This document shows positions 11,116 to 23,121 of a stretch of 64,000 nucleotides of DNA, piece after piece (the first letter of the stretch is position 1; the number at the start of each line of letters is the position of its first letter). This DNA comes from Bombyx mori. Taxonomy: Eukaryota; Arthropoda; Insecta; Lepidoptera; Bombycidae. Position numbers and translations under genes: made by a program. The stretch spans positions 13,047,501 to 13,111,500 of the forward strand of contig NC_085120.1 of NCBI RefSeq assembly GCF_030269925.1. Direction: 5' to 3'. The notes beneath the pieces were generated by a model, which was given only the letters and a program-made list of their open reading frames with translations, made no database searches and was not told the DNA's origin.

Positions 11116-11750
11116 CTGGTGACCTGCGACGGAACAATCGCAACCTTCTGATTCATCATCAGCGCATCAAGAACTTCGGCTACCACAATCCCCGCATTCT
11201 CGCAGATAAAAGCAAGCCATCGACAGTCGTCCCACAGCAAGCCAGCATCGCAGCCTCAACAGGACCATCGCAGCCGACTCACCGCGCTTCCTGGCCCTAC
11301 GGCACGCACCTACACTGCCTCATCGCACAGCATTCAAGCTCAGTCTCGACTCACCGCAGACTTCGAGCAGCACTGGCGACAATCACGCAGCATTCAAGCT
11401 CAGTTTCGACTCACCGCAAACTTCGAGCAGCACTGGCACTTGCAAGCTAATCTCAGCACGGACAACGATAACTAAATATGACACGACCTCCAGTCTCGGA
11501 GGGGAGTGATGTGGCGGGTAGCCATCATACAACGCAAGATAATTGACAGATGCCTGAATCTCGCTTACGACATTTTCAAGATAAAGCGCATATATACAAG
11601 TTCCGAACAACAACATTCGGACCGTCGGTCTACTGAGCAATATCACCCGCTCGGTGGAAGATCTTCCCTTTGTTATATATATCTCCAAACATTTATTAGA
11701 TTACATTTATTTTATTTTATTATTCAACTACTTTCTTGAAAAAGGCTTTA
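11116..11750 (+). mobile_element. Second LTR-type unit fused to the 3' LTR, no coding capacity
   Basis: After the 3' LTR comes a primer-binding-like CTGGTGACC, then about 390 bp without gag or pol that includes a 60-bp tandem duplication (11331-11390 and 11391-11440, CATTCAAGCTCAGT...). A second polypurine tract, CGGAGGGGAGTGA (about 11497-11509), follows. An LTR-like segment beginning TGTGGCGGGTAGCC starts at 11510 and has a TATATA box near 11590. It shares only its first seven bases with the upstream LTRs. The downstream end is uncertain. Confidence 0.6.
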
Positions 11751-13345
11751 TAAAGGTATTCTATTAAAAACTTTATACCGAAGTTTAATGTTTAAAGATG
11801 ATTTATCTTGCGAACTCAATAACTATCCTTTAGGTATTGTTACTTCATCTTTCATCCGTAGTAATAGTAATTCCTGCCCTTACTTTTCCGCTCAACCCAA
11901 CTATTTCCAATTGTGATTTCCCAATCCGAGCCGTCATTCAGACAAACGGGCCGATCGTAAAATGAACCCAAATCGAGCTACGACATTGAAACATGTTGTC
12001 TAGACTTTACCAACTCACGTTAACTTTAAACATAAGTTTGAAGAAAACCTCACTCTAAACCTATCTTTCTACACTACGTTATTTAAATCGCAAAGATACA
12101 AAGCTTGAGAACCTAATCAGGTCACAGTGACACTTTAGAGAATTTAACCCAAGGTTACTAATCAAAAAATTATAAGCAACGTTCCCAAAATCATTTTTAT
12201 TCACCTCACAAACAGACCGTAAGTTGCAACTGAAAGAAACGCGAACTATATTGAGGAGTGCGAGCGCGAACCGCATACAATATTCACAGTTGAACCGTAG
12301 CGAAGAAGCTCGGCTTGCTGAACAACTAACATTTTCAAATTATTGTACCCGATAATGCGATTTTCTGTAGTAGCAGTAGTAGTAGTTTTATTTTTTCAAA
12401 TGGAAAGGCAAAGGTATCATACCATACAGCCTAATCTTTTTTATTTTATGAAATATGATACTATGAAATGAAATGAAGTTGATTAATATGAAACATGGCA
12501 TGAAATGAAATGAAGATGATTAATTTGAGACATCAATCAACTGGGATGAAATTAAATAAAATGAGATGAGATGATATGGGATGAAATATAATCTCAGTAA
12601 AATGGTGGTTATTTACTGAGATTTTTTCAGTGGACTTTTTGGAGGATCCCGAGAAGTTCGTCCAGCGGCTTTGTTTCATTTTCCCATATTTATGCACTGT
12701 CACAGATATTAAACAGTTAATAAACCACCGTTATTACACATTTAAACCTGAAGAAACACTAAATAGACAAAATAAAACAAATCACACAACTTCACTCCTC
12801 ACGTTCCCCGCGATTTTCTGTTCGAAACACATTTTATGTCAACCTAATTTACTTTCTTTGAATATCTCTGCCAGTTAAAGCAAAGGGAATTGAACTGATA
12901 CCTACCAAAAAATAACCTTTCTGGATTTACTCAAATAAATATTACGTAAAAACAAAGGGCAGACTTCGTTCTGGCTTTCCGTTAATATTAAGACACAAGC
13001 GATTGTCATAATCATTGCAGATTGTTCCGGTTTGAAGCAGATACGAAGGATACCTGGTAAAAATTAAGTGTTGTGAAGCAAGCACTTTCGAATTGTCATG
13101 TTACTGTTAGCGCTGCACGCAGTCTAAGACAACTGAAAGTCAGCAGACGCGCTGGATTAACGAACTCTTTTGACGCGGGAAGGGCGACGTCTACAGGTAC
13201 AATTATGCTGATGTATCACTACATTTTTAGCGTACGTATTATTTTAATACTTTGATTACTACAAGTTAGTTGAACTCGAAATATCTCGGCCATGGAACTA
13301 CCCCTAACTTATTTTCAAGAACTTCTGCTGAGCACCTTTAAGTAG
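11751..13345. other. Intergenic or intronic, simple degenerate repeats
   Basis: No gene is recognised. 12375-12600 is a degenerate purine-rich repeat built on ATGAAATGAA/GATGAGATGA. An imperfect inverted pair (GGTGGTTATTTACTG at about 12604 and its near complement at about 12715) brackets an 82-codon frame with no family resemblance. Confidence 0.5.
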
Positions 13346-13808
13346 TCTTGGCCTAAAGGATAAGATGTCCGGTGCATTCACACCTATCTAGCGATGCACC
13401 GGTGTTCGAATCCCGCCGGCAGGTACCAATTTTTCTAATGAAATACCTACTTAACAAATGTTCACGATTTACTTCCACGGTGAAGGAATAACATCGTGTA
13501 ATAAAAATGAAACCCACAAAATTATAATTTGCGTAATTACTGGTGGTAGGACCTCTTGTGAATCCGCACGGGTAGGTACCACCACCCTGCCTATTTCTGG
13601 CGTGAAGCAGTAATGCGTTTCGATTTGAAGGGTAGAGCAGCCGTTGTAACTAAACTGATACCTTAGAACTTATGTCTCAAGGTGGGTTGTAGATGCCTAT
13701 GGGCTTCAGTAACGACTTAACATCAGGTCTGCCAGCTCGACCTATGGGCTCAGCCTATGGGCTGTCAGCTCGACCACCCATCTAAGCAATAAAAAATAAA
13801 TAAATAAA
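13346..13808 (+). repeat. Bm1 SINE, full length
   Basis: The tRNA-like head starts at CTTGGCCTAAAGGATAAG, with B-box GTGTTCGAATCCCG, and the element ends AAGCAATAAAAAATAAATAAAT. Near the 3' end the phrase CTATGGGCT is partly duplicated (13740-13770), which the other copies do not show. Confidence 0.9.
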
Positions 13809-14986
13809 TTATTATTTGTTTAGGTATTGTTATTGATTAACATATTTCTGCCGTGCTTGTGATATATACAGTAAGTGCCTTGGAGACACTTTTGAGAAAA
13901 ACGCGTTTAAAGATTTCAATTTTACTTTTGACGTTTCTCACGAAGTATAAAGCATACCTAAGTTTTTATAATTTTTTAAGATAAATATAGGCTTTTGTAA
14001 CAATTTGCCTATTATTATTTTTATTCAGAAATAATATTTAAATTATAAAGCTTCAAAAATTATTTATATTAAGGAATTAATAATTTAAAAAAAAACATTT
14101 TTTTAGCATTGGTACAGTAAGTGTGTGACTTACTGTAAAAATCTTTAGTTTGAACTACATACTGCAATTATGATTACGGAATGAGGTGAATGTTTAAATA
14201 GAATAACAAAAATTGCACAATTTGCCTAATGAAACTTAATCACTTACTGTAATTATAGCTATGAGCAATATGTAAACTTATGGCATCTACCATAAAGCAC
14301 TGGAACCATAATTAATTACTCTTCCTCGATATTATTTGTAGATAAAAGAAACAAAAGAGATCTAATGAAACCACAGCTTAATAGAATAATTACACAACTT
14401 TGTTAATACTATAAAATTTTAAAATCAGTTCCATTTATTGAATTTTTTATGCATTGAGAATCATATTATAAACTAATTATAAAGAATCAATTCGTGTTTG
14501 TACAATCTCCTTCGTACATGACACAATCATAAACCAAATAAACTAAGCTCTGTAGGTATACACACACAAACAACACCTTTACCGTACCTATTTTTTTAAA
14601 ATTCGTGTTTGTACTTCTTTGTACACAATAAAAAAATCACCAAAAATAAACACTTTGTTTCTAAAAAAACGAATACAGTTCTCTTTGGAATCTTTATAAT
14701 AAAAATAATAATATGTAGATTGACAGAACGCAGCTGCACAACCCTGATCTAATAAGGTACTTTAAAATCTTTAATAAGTCATTTAACCTCTTAAGACGGT
14801 TATTATGTACTACTAAACTATTATGTAGATTATGAAAACCTCGATACGAGAAATTATCAAATCAGTCAATCTTACAAATCAATAATATTAGCACCTGTGT
14901 AACATTTTATGGTAAAATAGTAAATGTCCTTTAATTAACTAGTAATATGTAGGCTTACATAATATAGGCATATTAGGGGTTAAAGT

Positions 14987-16225
14987 ATGAAATTGCCGAT
15001 TGGACCTGAAAAATTGAAATTCGTTTTTTTTTTCATTTAACATATTTATTTAATCAAAATATCTACAGTTATTATCTCTGCATTGATACCATCTAATAGA
15101 AAGGTCATTTATGTCTTTGCGATAGAACTCTGGTGATCTAGATTCTACAAACTGTGTGAAAGCATTTTTGACTGCCTCCTGGGAAGAAAAGTTTTTATCA
15201 CGTAGAAAATTGTCCAAATCCGAAAAAAATGGTATTCCGTTGGAGCAAGGTTTAGCAAATACGGGGGGTGACCAATGGTTTCTAATTGCAGTTCCTGTAG
15301 AGTTAAAACGGTTTCTCGTGCTGTGTGAGGTCGGGCGTCATCATAGAGCAATAATGGTGAAGATCGATTCAGGATTCAGGGCTGTTTCACTACAAGTTTT
15401 ACTATCATTGTTCTGAGTACGGCATAGTAGACATTTACCGCTATTTCTTGACCAGATCGGAGAAACCTATAGTGAATAACACCATGCTGAGATCCCCAAA
15501 CAGTTACCATTACTATACATATATTGGTAAGCTTTGCTTCAGGACACTGTTGCGGCGTTTGACCTGGGGTCAGCCATTACATTTTTCGCTTACGGTTATC
15601 GTAAAGAATCGCTTTTCATCACATGTCACAATTCGATCCAATATTACTTCATTTCTGTATCGATTCAACAAGGCAACACAAGGTTCAACACGCGTTTCTT
15701 TCTGCAGATCAGTCAAATCATAATGCACCCATTTTTCCCTCTTTTTTTTTAATTTTATTGATTTGGTGAATATGAGTCAATATTGTTGATAAGGTAACAT
15801 TAAACCATATCGCTAATTTCTGGGTAGTTTGGCTCGGATCAGCTCTCACCATCCCTTTCAATTCATTGTTATTCACATGTGTGGGCAGTCTTCCACGTGG
15901 TTCGTTCTTCAAATCAAAATTTCCATCACGAAAGCGTTTAAACTAAATCGCACGGTGCGTTCATTAGCAGTCCCTTCTCCAAACGCAACATTGATGCTGC
16001 GTGCTGCTTTTTTGCAGCGTTAGTTCCGCGTCGGAACTCTTATTAAAAAATCACTCGAATTTTCGAAGTATCCATCTTTCTTGTCTAAGCTGAATAATAA
16101 TAAAAAACTGAAAGTCGATAATCGAACGTTACACCTGTTCACTAAAAAATCTCAAATCATAAAGGTTCTATGTCAATTCGAAGTAGGTACCTATTACAAT
16201 AAAACGGAAAATTTTAAATAACCCC
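14987..16225 (-). mobile_element. Mariner element nested in the 3.25-kb TIR element
   Basis: A minus-strand mariner whose coding region runs from about 16075 to 15052, close to the roughly 345-codon family length. The outer ends are approximate: the left end may begin at TTAAAGTATGAAATTGCCG (about 14987), and the right end is too decayed to place. Its position shows it inserted after the host element. Confidence 0.65.
15052..16075 (-). pseudogene. Mariner transposase, decayed
   Basis: Recognisable segments lie in different frames. The N-terminal part contains NEPRGRLPTHVNN and ADPSQTTQKLAIWFNVT (helix-turn-helix region, about 15740-15912). The C-terminal part contains LYDDARPHTARETV and LAPTEYHFF (about 15145-15351), where family members usually have DNARPH and an Asp in the last block. 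The frame is broken several times, so no active enzyme is possible. Family members cut and paste DNA at TA sites. Confidence 0.8.
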
Positions 16226-17100
16226 TTTTATTTAAAAAAAAATATCTGAACTCAAAACTCTTCGATTAATAGATTTGTTGCAGAATTCGAAATGTTTAAC
16301 CAAAAATCTCTTCTATTCTCAGGCATCAGAGGTACAAGCTTCTGTATAATATCTACTTTACGATCTGCAGTGATTCCTCTGGGACTATTTTTAGACTTCG
16401 CCTCGGGAAACTTTTGGGTCTTCACAATTTTAGCTTGTAAAAAAACCAATGATTGAAAATTTCTCATTATGATCTGTTTTATACATTAGTAATAATGAGC
16501 CCTCTTAACTTTAACTAAGCACCTTATAACATTTGCAGTAAGTAACGTGTTTACCTAACATGTTCCAGGCAAGTCTACGCATAATATGAAGTATTCCTTA
16601 ATATAATTACAGTAGTGAATCTTGCTGTTGTTACGACTATGCATAAAAATAAATATTTTAATTTGCTGACTTATCATATACACAGTAAGTTCAACTTACT
16701 GTAGATATGTTAAGGTTTAGTAACTAATGTTTTATTTTCAACAATTAATATAATAATAGTATGTGGTACTTACTGCTATTATATTTCAGTGATACTTGAT
16801 GAAAAATACTCATATCTTAAAAATAATAACAGCAAAATTACTTACTGTATCAATACATAGGAAATGGTTTAAACTTTATGAAAAAATCAACCGTATGTGC
16901 CCATACTGCAATTATAATAAGTATGTTTTGGCGCAAAATGTTTCTTACTGTAATTATGCTTAAGCTTATTTAAGTTTCTATACCACATTTTAAAATTTTA
17001 AATATACAGAAATGTAGATCTCAATCTCTACATTCCAAATATATACTTAACTCAATATCGACAAAAATGTGACTTACTGTATTTATCGTAAGCACGGCAG

Positions 17101-18157
17101 ATTTAGAGTCTTTCTCCGTGACTTATTGTTCGGCCCACGCTTGGAGTGTGGGTGCTAAACAAAAGAAAGGGAAAAGTTTATATTTAACTGTGCAAACAAC
17201 TTCACCAAAAGCAAATATTCCACTGGAAAAACAGTGCTTTTGTTTTAAACACGCTACATACCACTTGCATCTTTTCTGTTTCATGATAATAATATTGTTG
17301 ACGTTGACAAATCAGTAAAATGTCTAAACTGTTTTGCATTACCTACCGTACCCGTACTTAGGTACATTGGGTTACGGAAGTACTGAAGGGTTTCTTGTTA
17401 TCTATATAATAAACAACAAAGGTTTGTACATACATAAATTTTTAATATCATATAAAACAGACATAATTTTATCAAAAAGCCTTAAAAAATACGAAGGCAA
17501 GTGCCATTATTTTTATTTTTAATTGCGTGAAATGCATGACAAAAGATTTACTATCTTGAAAAAGGTTATGATTTATTAAATGCAACTGAATTTATTATAA
17601 TTTCGAAACGAATCCATTCGTCGCTAAGCTCCCCTCTTCCGCAGTTTCATCACGATTAGCATCAAAAACAATTTAAACACAAGTGAATAAAACTTGAAAC
17701 GTCTGGGGCGGATCCCTTCGTCACAGTAAAAACGTGAACGCGGATTGCCTCAGGCGATCAGTTGGCACGTTCGCGCCGCCAAATATAAAAACTTTTTTCA
17801 CGTCTCCTCTGTTATTTATTACTTTTTTCTTGGAGAATTCGTGGAGCTTCTCGCTGAGACTTCTAGATTCGCGATGACAGTTTTCTTCGACTTTAAGAAA
17901 TCAGAAATAATACATTTTGCTGTTTAATCCTTAATACAGAAAACATGAAAAGATTTCACGGAATCTTACTGCCTAATAATTAAGTAGGTTCTTCGCTGTT
18001 ATCTGTATTACTTTTGTGTGTACGTTGTGTGGTTTATTCACACGGAGAAATACAGTCGCAGTGAAGTAATTTAATTTTGTATTTTTAGAATTTATACGGA
18101 CGGTCTTATCGCTAATAGCTATTTTTATACATAAAAACCGTGGGTATGCAATTATAG
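17101..18157. other. Non-coding stretch, nothing recognised
   Basis: AT-rich, with short chance frames only and no known repeat family. Confidence 0.45.
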
Positions 18158-18417
18158 TGCTTTTAGGTACCTCAAGCACTGGTCATCGTTCTCTTCGAAC
18201 CCATCGCTCGCGACGAAGGGCTCGACGAGAAAATTTACCCATAGACACTGTCCACTGAGTTTCTCGCCATATCTTCTCAGTGGGTCGCGTTTCCGATCCG
18301 GTGGTAGATTCTGCGAAGAACGGCTCTTGCTAGGGTTCGTGTTAGCAACGTCGTCAGGTTCGAGCCCCGTGAGCTCACCTACCAGTTATGGTTACGCTGA
18401 ATGCTACTTGAAAAAAA
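18158..18417 (+). repeat. Dispersed LINE-3'-end family, copy 1
   Basis: It starts within the segment GTGCTTTTAGGTACCTCAAG and ends in a short A-run (GAAAAAAAATG). The core is TTCTCAGTGGGTCGCG and GATCCGGTGGTAGATTCTGC. Other copies of varying length share this 3' end, as expected of a 5'-truncating retroposon. Confidence 0.7.
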
Positions 18418-19280
18418 ATGCAATTGTATTATACATATTACCAAAAATCTCCAAAAATACGTTTTCAAAATAATAACCAACTACAAAATAAAGCATTTTT
18501 CTGATGATCTCTTCTGTGATTTCGTGATCAACCCCACTTAATTTTATTGATTCTTATTGTTTTGCTTTGATCAATCGCCGGACGCTTCGCTTCTCTGAGG
18601 TCTGTGATGTCTGTGTGGGAGTCGATCAGTCGCCCATAAGTAAGAGGCCCGATTACAATAAAAACAGAGCTTGAGACTTGAACTTCAAAAATGAGGTGTG
18701 TCGTGATTACATCATACTTTTAAGCACCATATCTCACCAATTATACTATTTACTTTTAGTATAGTGTTTTCAGTTTTTTTACATGTAGACCGAAATAACC
18801 TCCGTATGTTATTAGTTAGTTCAGACATGTGCGAGTCATTTAAAGAATATTTTACAGTAAGATGCTCGGCTACACTTTCATACGAACTACAGGGTCGTCC
18901 GCTAACGGAGGCATTAAATTAATTTAAACAAAACCAATGTAGCGGTGATGAATTGAATGTGAGTGCAGAGAAGCCTTAACAAGTCAATGGCGTCACATTG
19001 TATTGATCCTAAACGCATGCATTTATTCTACACTCGTCGCATGCTTTGTTTTTAATTTAATTATATTATATATTGAGTGGCAGTCTTGTAAAGTGTACAT
19101 TTGTTACGGCTGTCACATTTATAATCACTCGACACTTGTAAAGATGAGCATAAATGCTGATCGACCACCTGGTATGAATCGCTTCGCAGATTACAACATA
19201 TTTTTCTGAATGCAATTAAGTATTGTATCGTTATCTGAAACGACATTAAAAATATACATAACTATTAAAAGGTTATTAAC
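18418..19280. other. Non-coding stretch, nothing recognised
   Basis: AT-rich sequence without exon-like or repeat-like signal that I can name. Confidence 0.45.
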
Positions 19281-19548
19281 GGCCGTCTGGTGTAGTGGTA
19301 AGTGACATGGTCACTACACAAGGGGGTCGCGGGTTCGAATCCCTCCAAGGGAAGATATTTGTATGATAAATATAAATGTCTTTTCCAGGGTTATGGATGT
19401 ATATTAAATATATTATGTATGTGTATAATAAAAATCTTACATTTATTTCCGTTATCTGGTACCTGTAACACAAGTTCTTTACGAACTTATCATGGGACCA
19501 GTTAACGTGGCGTGATTGTTAGTAAATATTTATTTATTTATTTATTAA
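19281..19548 (+). repeat. tRNA-derived SINE, not Bm1
   Basis: The head GGCCGTCTGGTGTAGTGGTA carries an A-box, and GGGTTCGAATCC (19331-19342) is a B-box, so it is RNA-polymerase-III type. The body is unlike Bm1. The tail (ACGAACTTATCATGGGACCA, then GTGGCGTGATTG) ends in repeated TTTA units, resembling RTE-type LINE tails of moths. Confidence 0.75.
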
Positions 19549-21448
19549 AATCTTGGATTGTTGTTTTTGTTATGACACCGAAAAAAAACTAAATCCAATT
19601 GAATCGAAGCACACAAAATCGTTATTTGCACACAGCAGGTAAATATGCTCAGTGGAAATGACGTAATACCGTCCGACTCTCCCCGCGGCCCTATCAATCA
19701 CCGGTTTAATTCGCCGTCACTCGTGTGTGACCTGAATCAATATCGCATACATCAGGTTATGCCACCCCTGGTTCCAGGTTGCACAAACTTGATAACATTT
19801 ATATTTTCATTGAATACACCTATTATTATATACACCAATTTTAGGTGCTTACTGACTCGGAAATACCAGACTTGTCGCTAACTACTGTAAGGTTTGTTGT
19901 AACAACTGTAATATAAAGAGTATCATGTTAAAAATAAGACAATTTTTGTATTGTCATATGGCAACACTGTTAGTGAGAGCGATAGCAGTAGGGGGCCTTA
20001 TAATAAAAATGGCGGTAGTCGAAAAAAACCAGAGATACTCGTGAAAGCTGTGTATTCTGTAGTAAGCACATACGTAAAGTTGTACAAGTGGAGTTACAAA
20101 TAATTCAATAGAGTATCAAGCGAACGACTGCAATTTGTGTATGTATTTCCTGGCTGTTGGAAGTGAAATTAACACTACTCCAACTTCGAAAATTAATCGA
20201 TAAAAAATATGAATCACATATTTAACGTCTTTACTAGCAGTGTTGGTTGTGCCCACGACACTATCGATATTCGCAAGTGACTGTGTGTTATTTTCGAGGT
20301 TCGAATAGCTGTTCAATGGCAATAAACAAACAAGTTGAATCTTGAATTAGTAGTTGCAAAGAAGTTAACCTTATGCTCAGTGCATATGGTAAGGTCGTGC
20401 AGTGTACTTGTGATGTGGCACATTCAATAGTACAGTGCTCAATAATTAGCGGTCAGCCACAAATCGACTTAGAAACATTTGGCGCAAATTTAGCAAGTAA
20501 AATAAAACACTATTTGAAATACTTTTAATGAATATTCATCGGGTGTTCAAAATAAACACGAGCTCTACGAATTGGAACTAGGTATCGTCAGATACACATA
20601 AATTATATATCAGGAGATACCTTTATTGATATATTTCATTTGACTAGTTCTTAATGAGCTTAGCTTATGTGTGCGCGCGATAGGAGTGTGCAGTTGATGA
20701 ATATTGTTAATTAATTCATTCAGCGTTTAACGAGACAGCGCAGTATCGATCCAGACCCCTGGCATGCCGCGCTTATCGACACGAAGCTACTCTCATTTTA
20801 TATGAAAATCTTAAAAGTAAAACACAATTTAGGTGTCGTGAGAATAATCTTCATCGTTCACATAATAGACTCTACATTTCTCATCCATCGTTCTGAGTTT
20901 TATTCTTCTTTTTCGTAGAGACCATTATCCCGACTTCAGACGACGACCGACAAAGATAAATGCATTCTTCTTCTGCTTTTGACAAAATCATAAATAGTCA
21001 CGAAGCGCCAAACAAAAAATAGATCTCTTAGTCTATCTATTACCCTGTAATGAAGTTAGGCAATACAGATGGAATACAGTAGCACTACCGAGAAATCTAT
21101 CGAAAAATTTCCTGGAGAAATATTTAAAAATTAATATTGTTCTAGACTAAATTAAACAGATTGTATTATTAAATAATTGTTAATTATTAAGAGTCTAAGT
21201 TCCGATGACACAACACATATATTATACACTTAATATATTTGAGACACAACATGTTGATCATTAAATATAACAGGTTTGGTCAATTGCCGACAATTAATTG
21301 ACACTCAGTATGCATTTTTGGAGTGCTTTTTATATTATATAGGGCTCGTAACAAATTCGATCGATTTATTCTATCATAAAATGTAGAAAAACGCTTTGCC
21401 TTCTACCGAAAAGTTTTTGGCCAGACACTAGGAATAATCATTTGCAAG
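19549..21448. other. Non-coding stretch, nothing firm
   Basis: Only short frames. Around 19970-20100 is a local GC-richer patch including AAAATGGCGGTAGTCG; it opens an 11-codon frame only, so it is not called a gene. Confidence 0.45.
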
Positions 21449-21449
21449 G

Positions 21450-21640
21450 TGACAATGACCCAATACTCCGAGGCTTCCGATAAGTGCGTTCGACTACTCC
21501 TTCGCCTCCTTGCGTCGCTTTTCTCATTACTGAGGGTCGTGACTCCGTCGCTGCATCATTCTTTCATGCACCTCCCATCGATCCTTGGCTTCGTGGAGGG
21601 CATCGTGGGACTGCGTCCTCTTGGACGTTTGCCCTCTATC
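21450..21640 (-). repeat. Non-LTR 3'-end fragment (same family as 40824-40925)
   Basis: TCGCTTTTCTCATTACTGAG and GGTCGTGACTCC resemble the 102-bp fragment in the septin intron at 40824-40925. It is read as a minus-strand retroposon tail with GAAG-rich end. Confidence 0.45.
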
Positions 21641-21696
21641 TTCTTCGACTACTATGTATTTCATATTTACGCTAGATACGTAAGCGGTTTAAATAT

Positions 21697-21967
21697 TGTT
21701 ACCGAATCCTGGCAACCCCCGACCGAGAGCCAGCGCTAAAACTATAAAAACGATCCCTCGCTGCGCCTTTGCCTCTTTTTTGTGCGTGGCGTTCGTGAGT
21801 GCGGTTCTTGTTGAAACATGTCCGAGACTTGTGTAATTTTAACAGTTTTCGTTAATAGTAAATTGAAATCATTTTGTTAGAAGTTTTGTTAATTCAGTGA
21901 AATATAATTAGGCCAGTTCTGTGTTATTTATTTCTTTTTGTTAACTACCTCACTTCTGGTCGATAAT
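21697..21967 (+). repeat. 5' LTR of the non-autonomous element
   Basis: Identical to 23747-24017. It contains TATAAAA (21743-21749) about 45 bp from its start. Confidence 0.85.
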
Positions 21968-22575
21968 ATCAGAAGTGGGATAAAACCACGTGCTTTTGAA
22001 AAGTGACGGGACGTCGATGTAGAAAATACAGGCGCGATCATTCTCATCGACGCTGTCATGACCGCTCGAATTCTTGATTTAGGAGTTTGTTGCAATTATC
22101 ATCGTCGCGATCGTGCTGTGTGTAGGAAGAGCAAGACACCTACGCCGCAGGATGTCTCCTGGCATAGTTCCGTGGAATCGTTGTTTAGAACATAATTATA
22201 CTCGTGAGATCGTGAGATTAATGACCACTTTACCGGTACCGTCTAATCGCAATACGCTGTCGCACTCTTGTACCGAACGCCACGCGCAGTTATTTTTGCC
22301 ACCAGCAGCAACGATTTCCGTCGAAGGGGGTGACGCATGTGCACCTGAATACCCTGGAACAGCGTCATGCAAATCGGCGGGTGTGTGTAGTAGTGCTGGT
22401 CAGCAGATGGACGGCGTGACGAACAGGATTATTGGAGCATTGCAGGTGCTATCTAAACTTTGACAATGGAGGCGCCTTCTGTCTGATTTGTTCACAGATG
22501 CAGGGCGTTGTCGCCGACGTGTAAGGTCAGTAGCGAGTCGGCGCCGTGCTCCAGCAGGAGAGCGCAGAGCCGTGC

Positions 22576-22905
22576 AGACTGCACGTGTTGCTCGCGTGCC
22601 GGTACCTGCGCGCGCTCATCTACTTCTGGCGCGCATACTGCGCGCACTGCTCGCGTACCGCTGGCTGCGCGCACTGCTCGCGTGCCGCTGGCTGCGCACA
22701 CTGCTCGCGTGCCGCTGGCTGCGCGCACTGCTCGCGTGCCGCTGGCTGCGCACACTGCTCGCGTGCCGCTGGCTGCGCGCGCTCGCCTGCTTCAGACGTG
22801 CATACTGCACGTGTTGCTCGCGTGCCGCTGCATGCGCGCGCTCACCTACTTCTGACGTGCATACTGCACGTGTTGCTCGCATGCCGCCGACTGCACGGTG
22901 CTGTA
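22576..22905. repeat. GC-rich tandem array, 27-bp unit
   Basis: About five copies of a 27-bp unit (GCTGGCTGCGC, then G or A, then CACTGCTCGCGTGCC) lie at roughly 22640-22780. The variable base alternates G/A, giving a 54-bp higher order. Flanking longer units (with CGTGTTGCTCGCGTGCCG and ACTTCTG) recur at both ends. Because 27 is divisible by three, several frames stay open on both strands, which is not evidence for a gene. Confidence 0.85.
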
Positions 22906-23121
22906 CGACTGGCAGTGACGCAGAGGGCGATGTCGCTTAGTCTGCGGCCTGCTACTGCGGACTACCCAACGGATTATCTATCAGGACGGTCGAGCGGGAC
23001 GCCCGCCACACGTGGTGCAGCCTCGCATCGTGGGAGCAGACTGGAGCTGGGACGGCTGCCCTGCTTCCACATCATCCTTACGAGTGGACCCCGGTGACAT
23101 GCAGCCTTTTCTTCGAAATTA

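Larger units (their letters stand above)
13848..17100. mobile_element. 3.25-kb TIR element with CTTACTGTA subterminal repeats, unclassified
   Basis: Imperfect terminal inverted repeats of about 32 bp (13848-13879 and 17069-17100; both outer ends read CTGCCGTGCTT inward) are flanked by ATTT on both sides, a possible 4-bp target duplication. ACTTACTGT or its complement recurs near both ends at 13868, 14114, 14128, 14242, 16535, 16682, 16694, 16768, 16840, 16943 and 17072. A dead mariner occupies the middle. A minus-strand 71-codon frame (16252-16467) with a VPLMPENRRDFW block may be a transposase remnant. A 4-bp duplication would suit Sola- or Chapaev-type elements, but I cannot assign a superfamily. 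Confidence 0.7.

Noticed and set aside
12630..12878. 82-codon plus-strand frame starting MDFLEDPEKFVQRL
   Set aside because: No known family and AT-rich codon use after the first 20 residues; lies between imperfect inverted repeats and is more likely chance.
19281..19350. Possible tRNA gene
   Set aside because: Has A- and B-boxes but no convincing cloverleaf, and continues into a LINE-like tail; it is a SINE head.
22488..23097. Long overlapping ORFs on both strands (up to 183 codons), Arg/Ala/Cys-rich
   Set aside because: They arise from the 27-bp tandem array, whose period is a multiple of three and keeps several frames open; composition is repeat-like and no frame is favoured.
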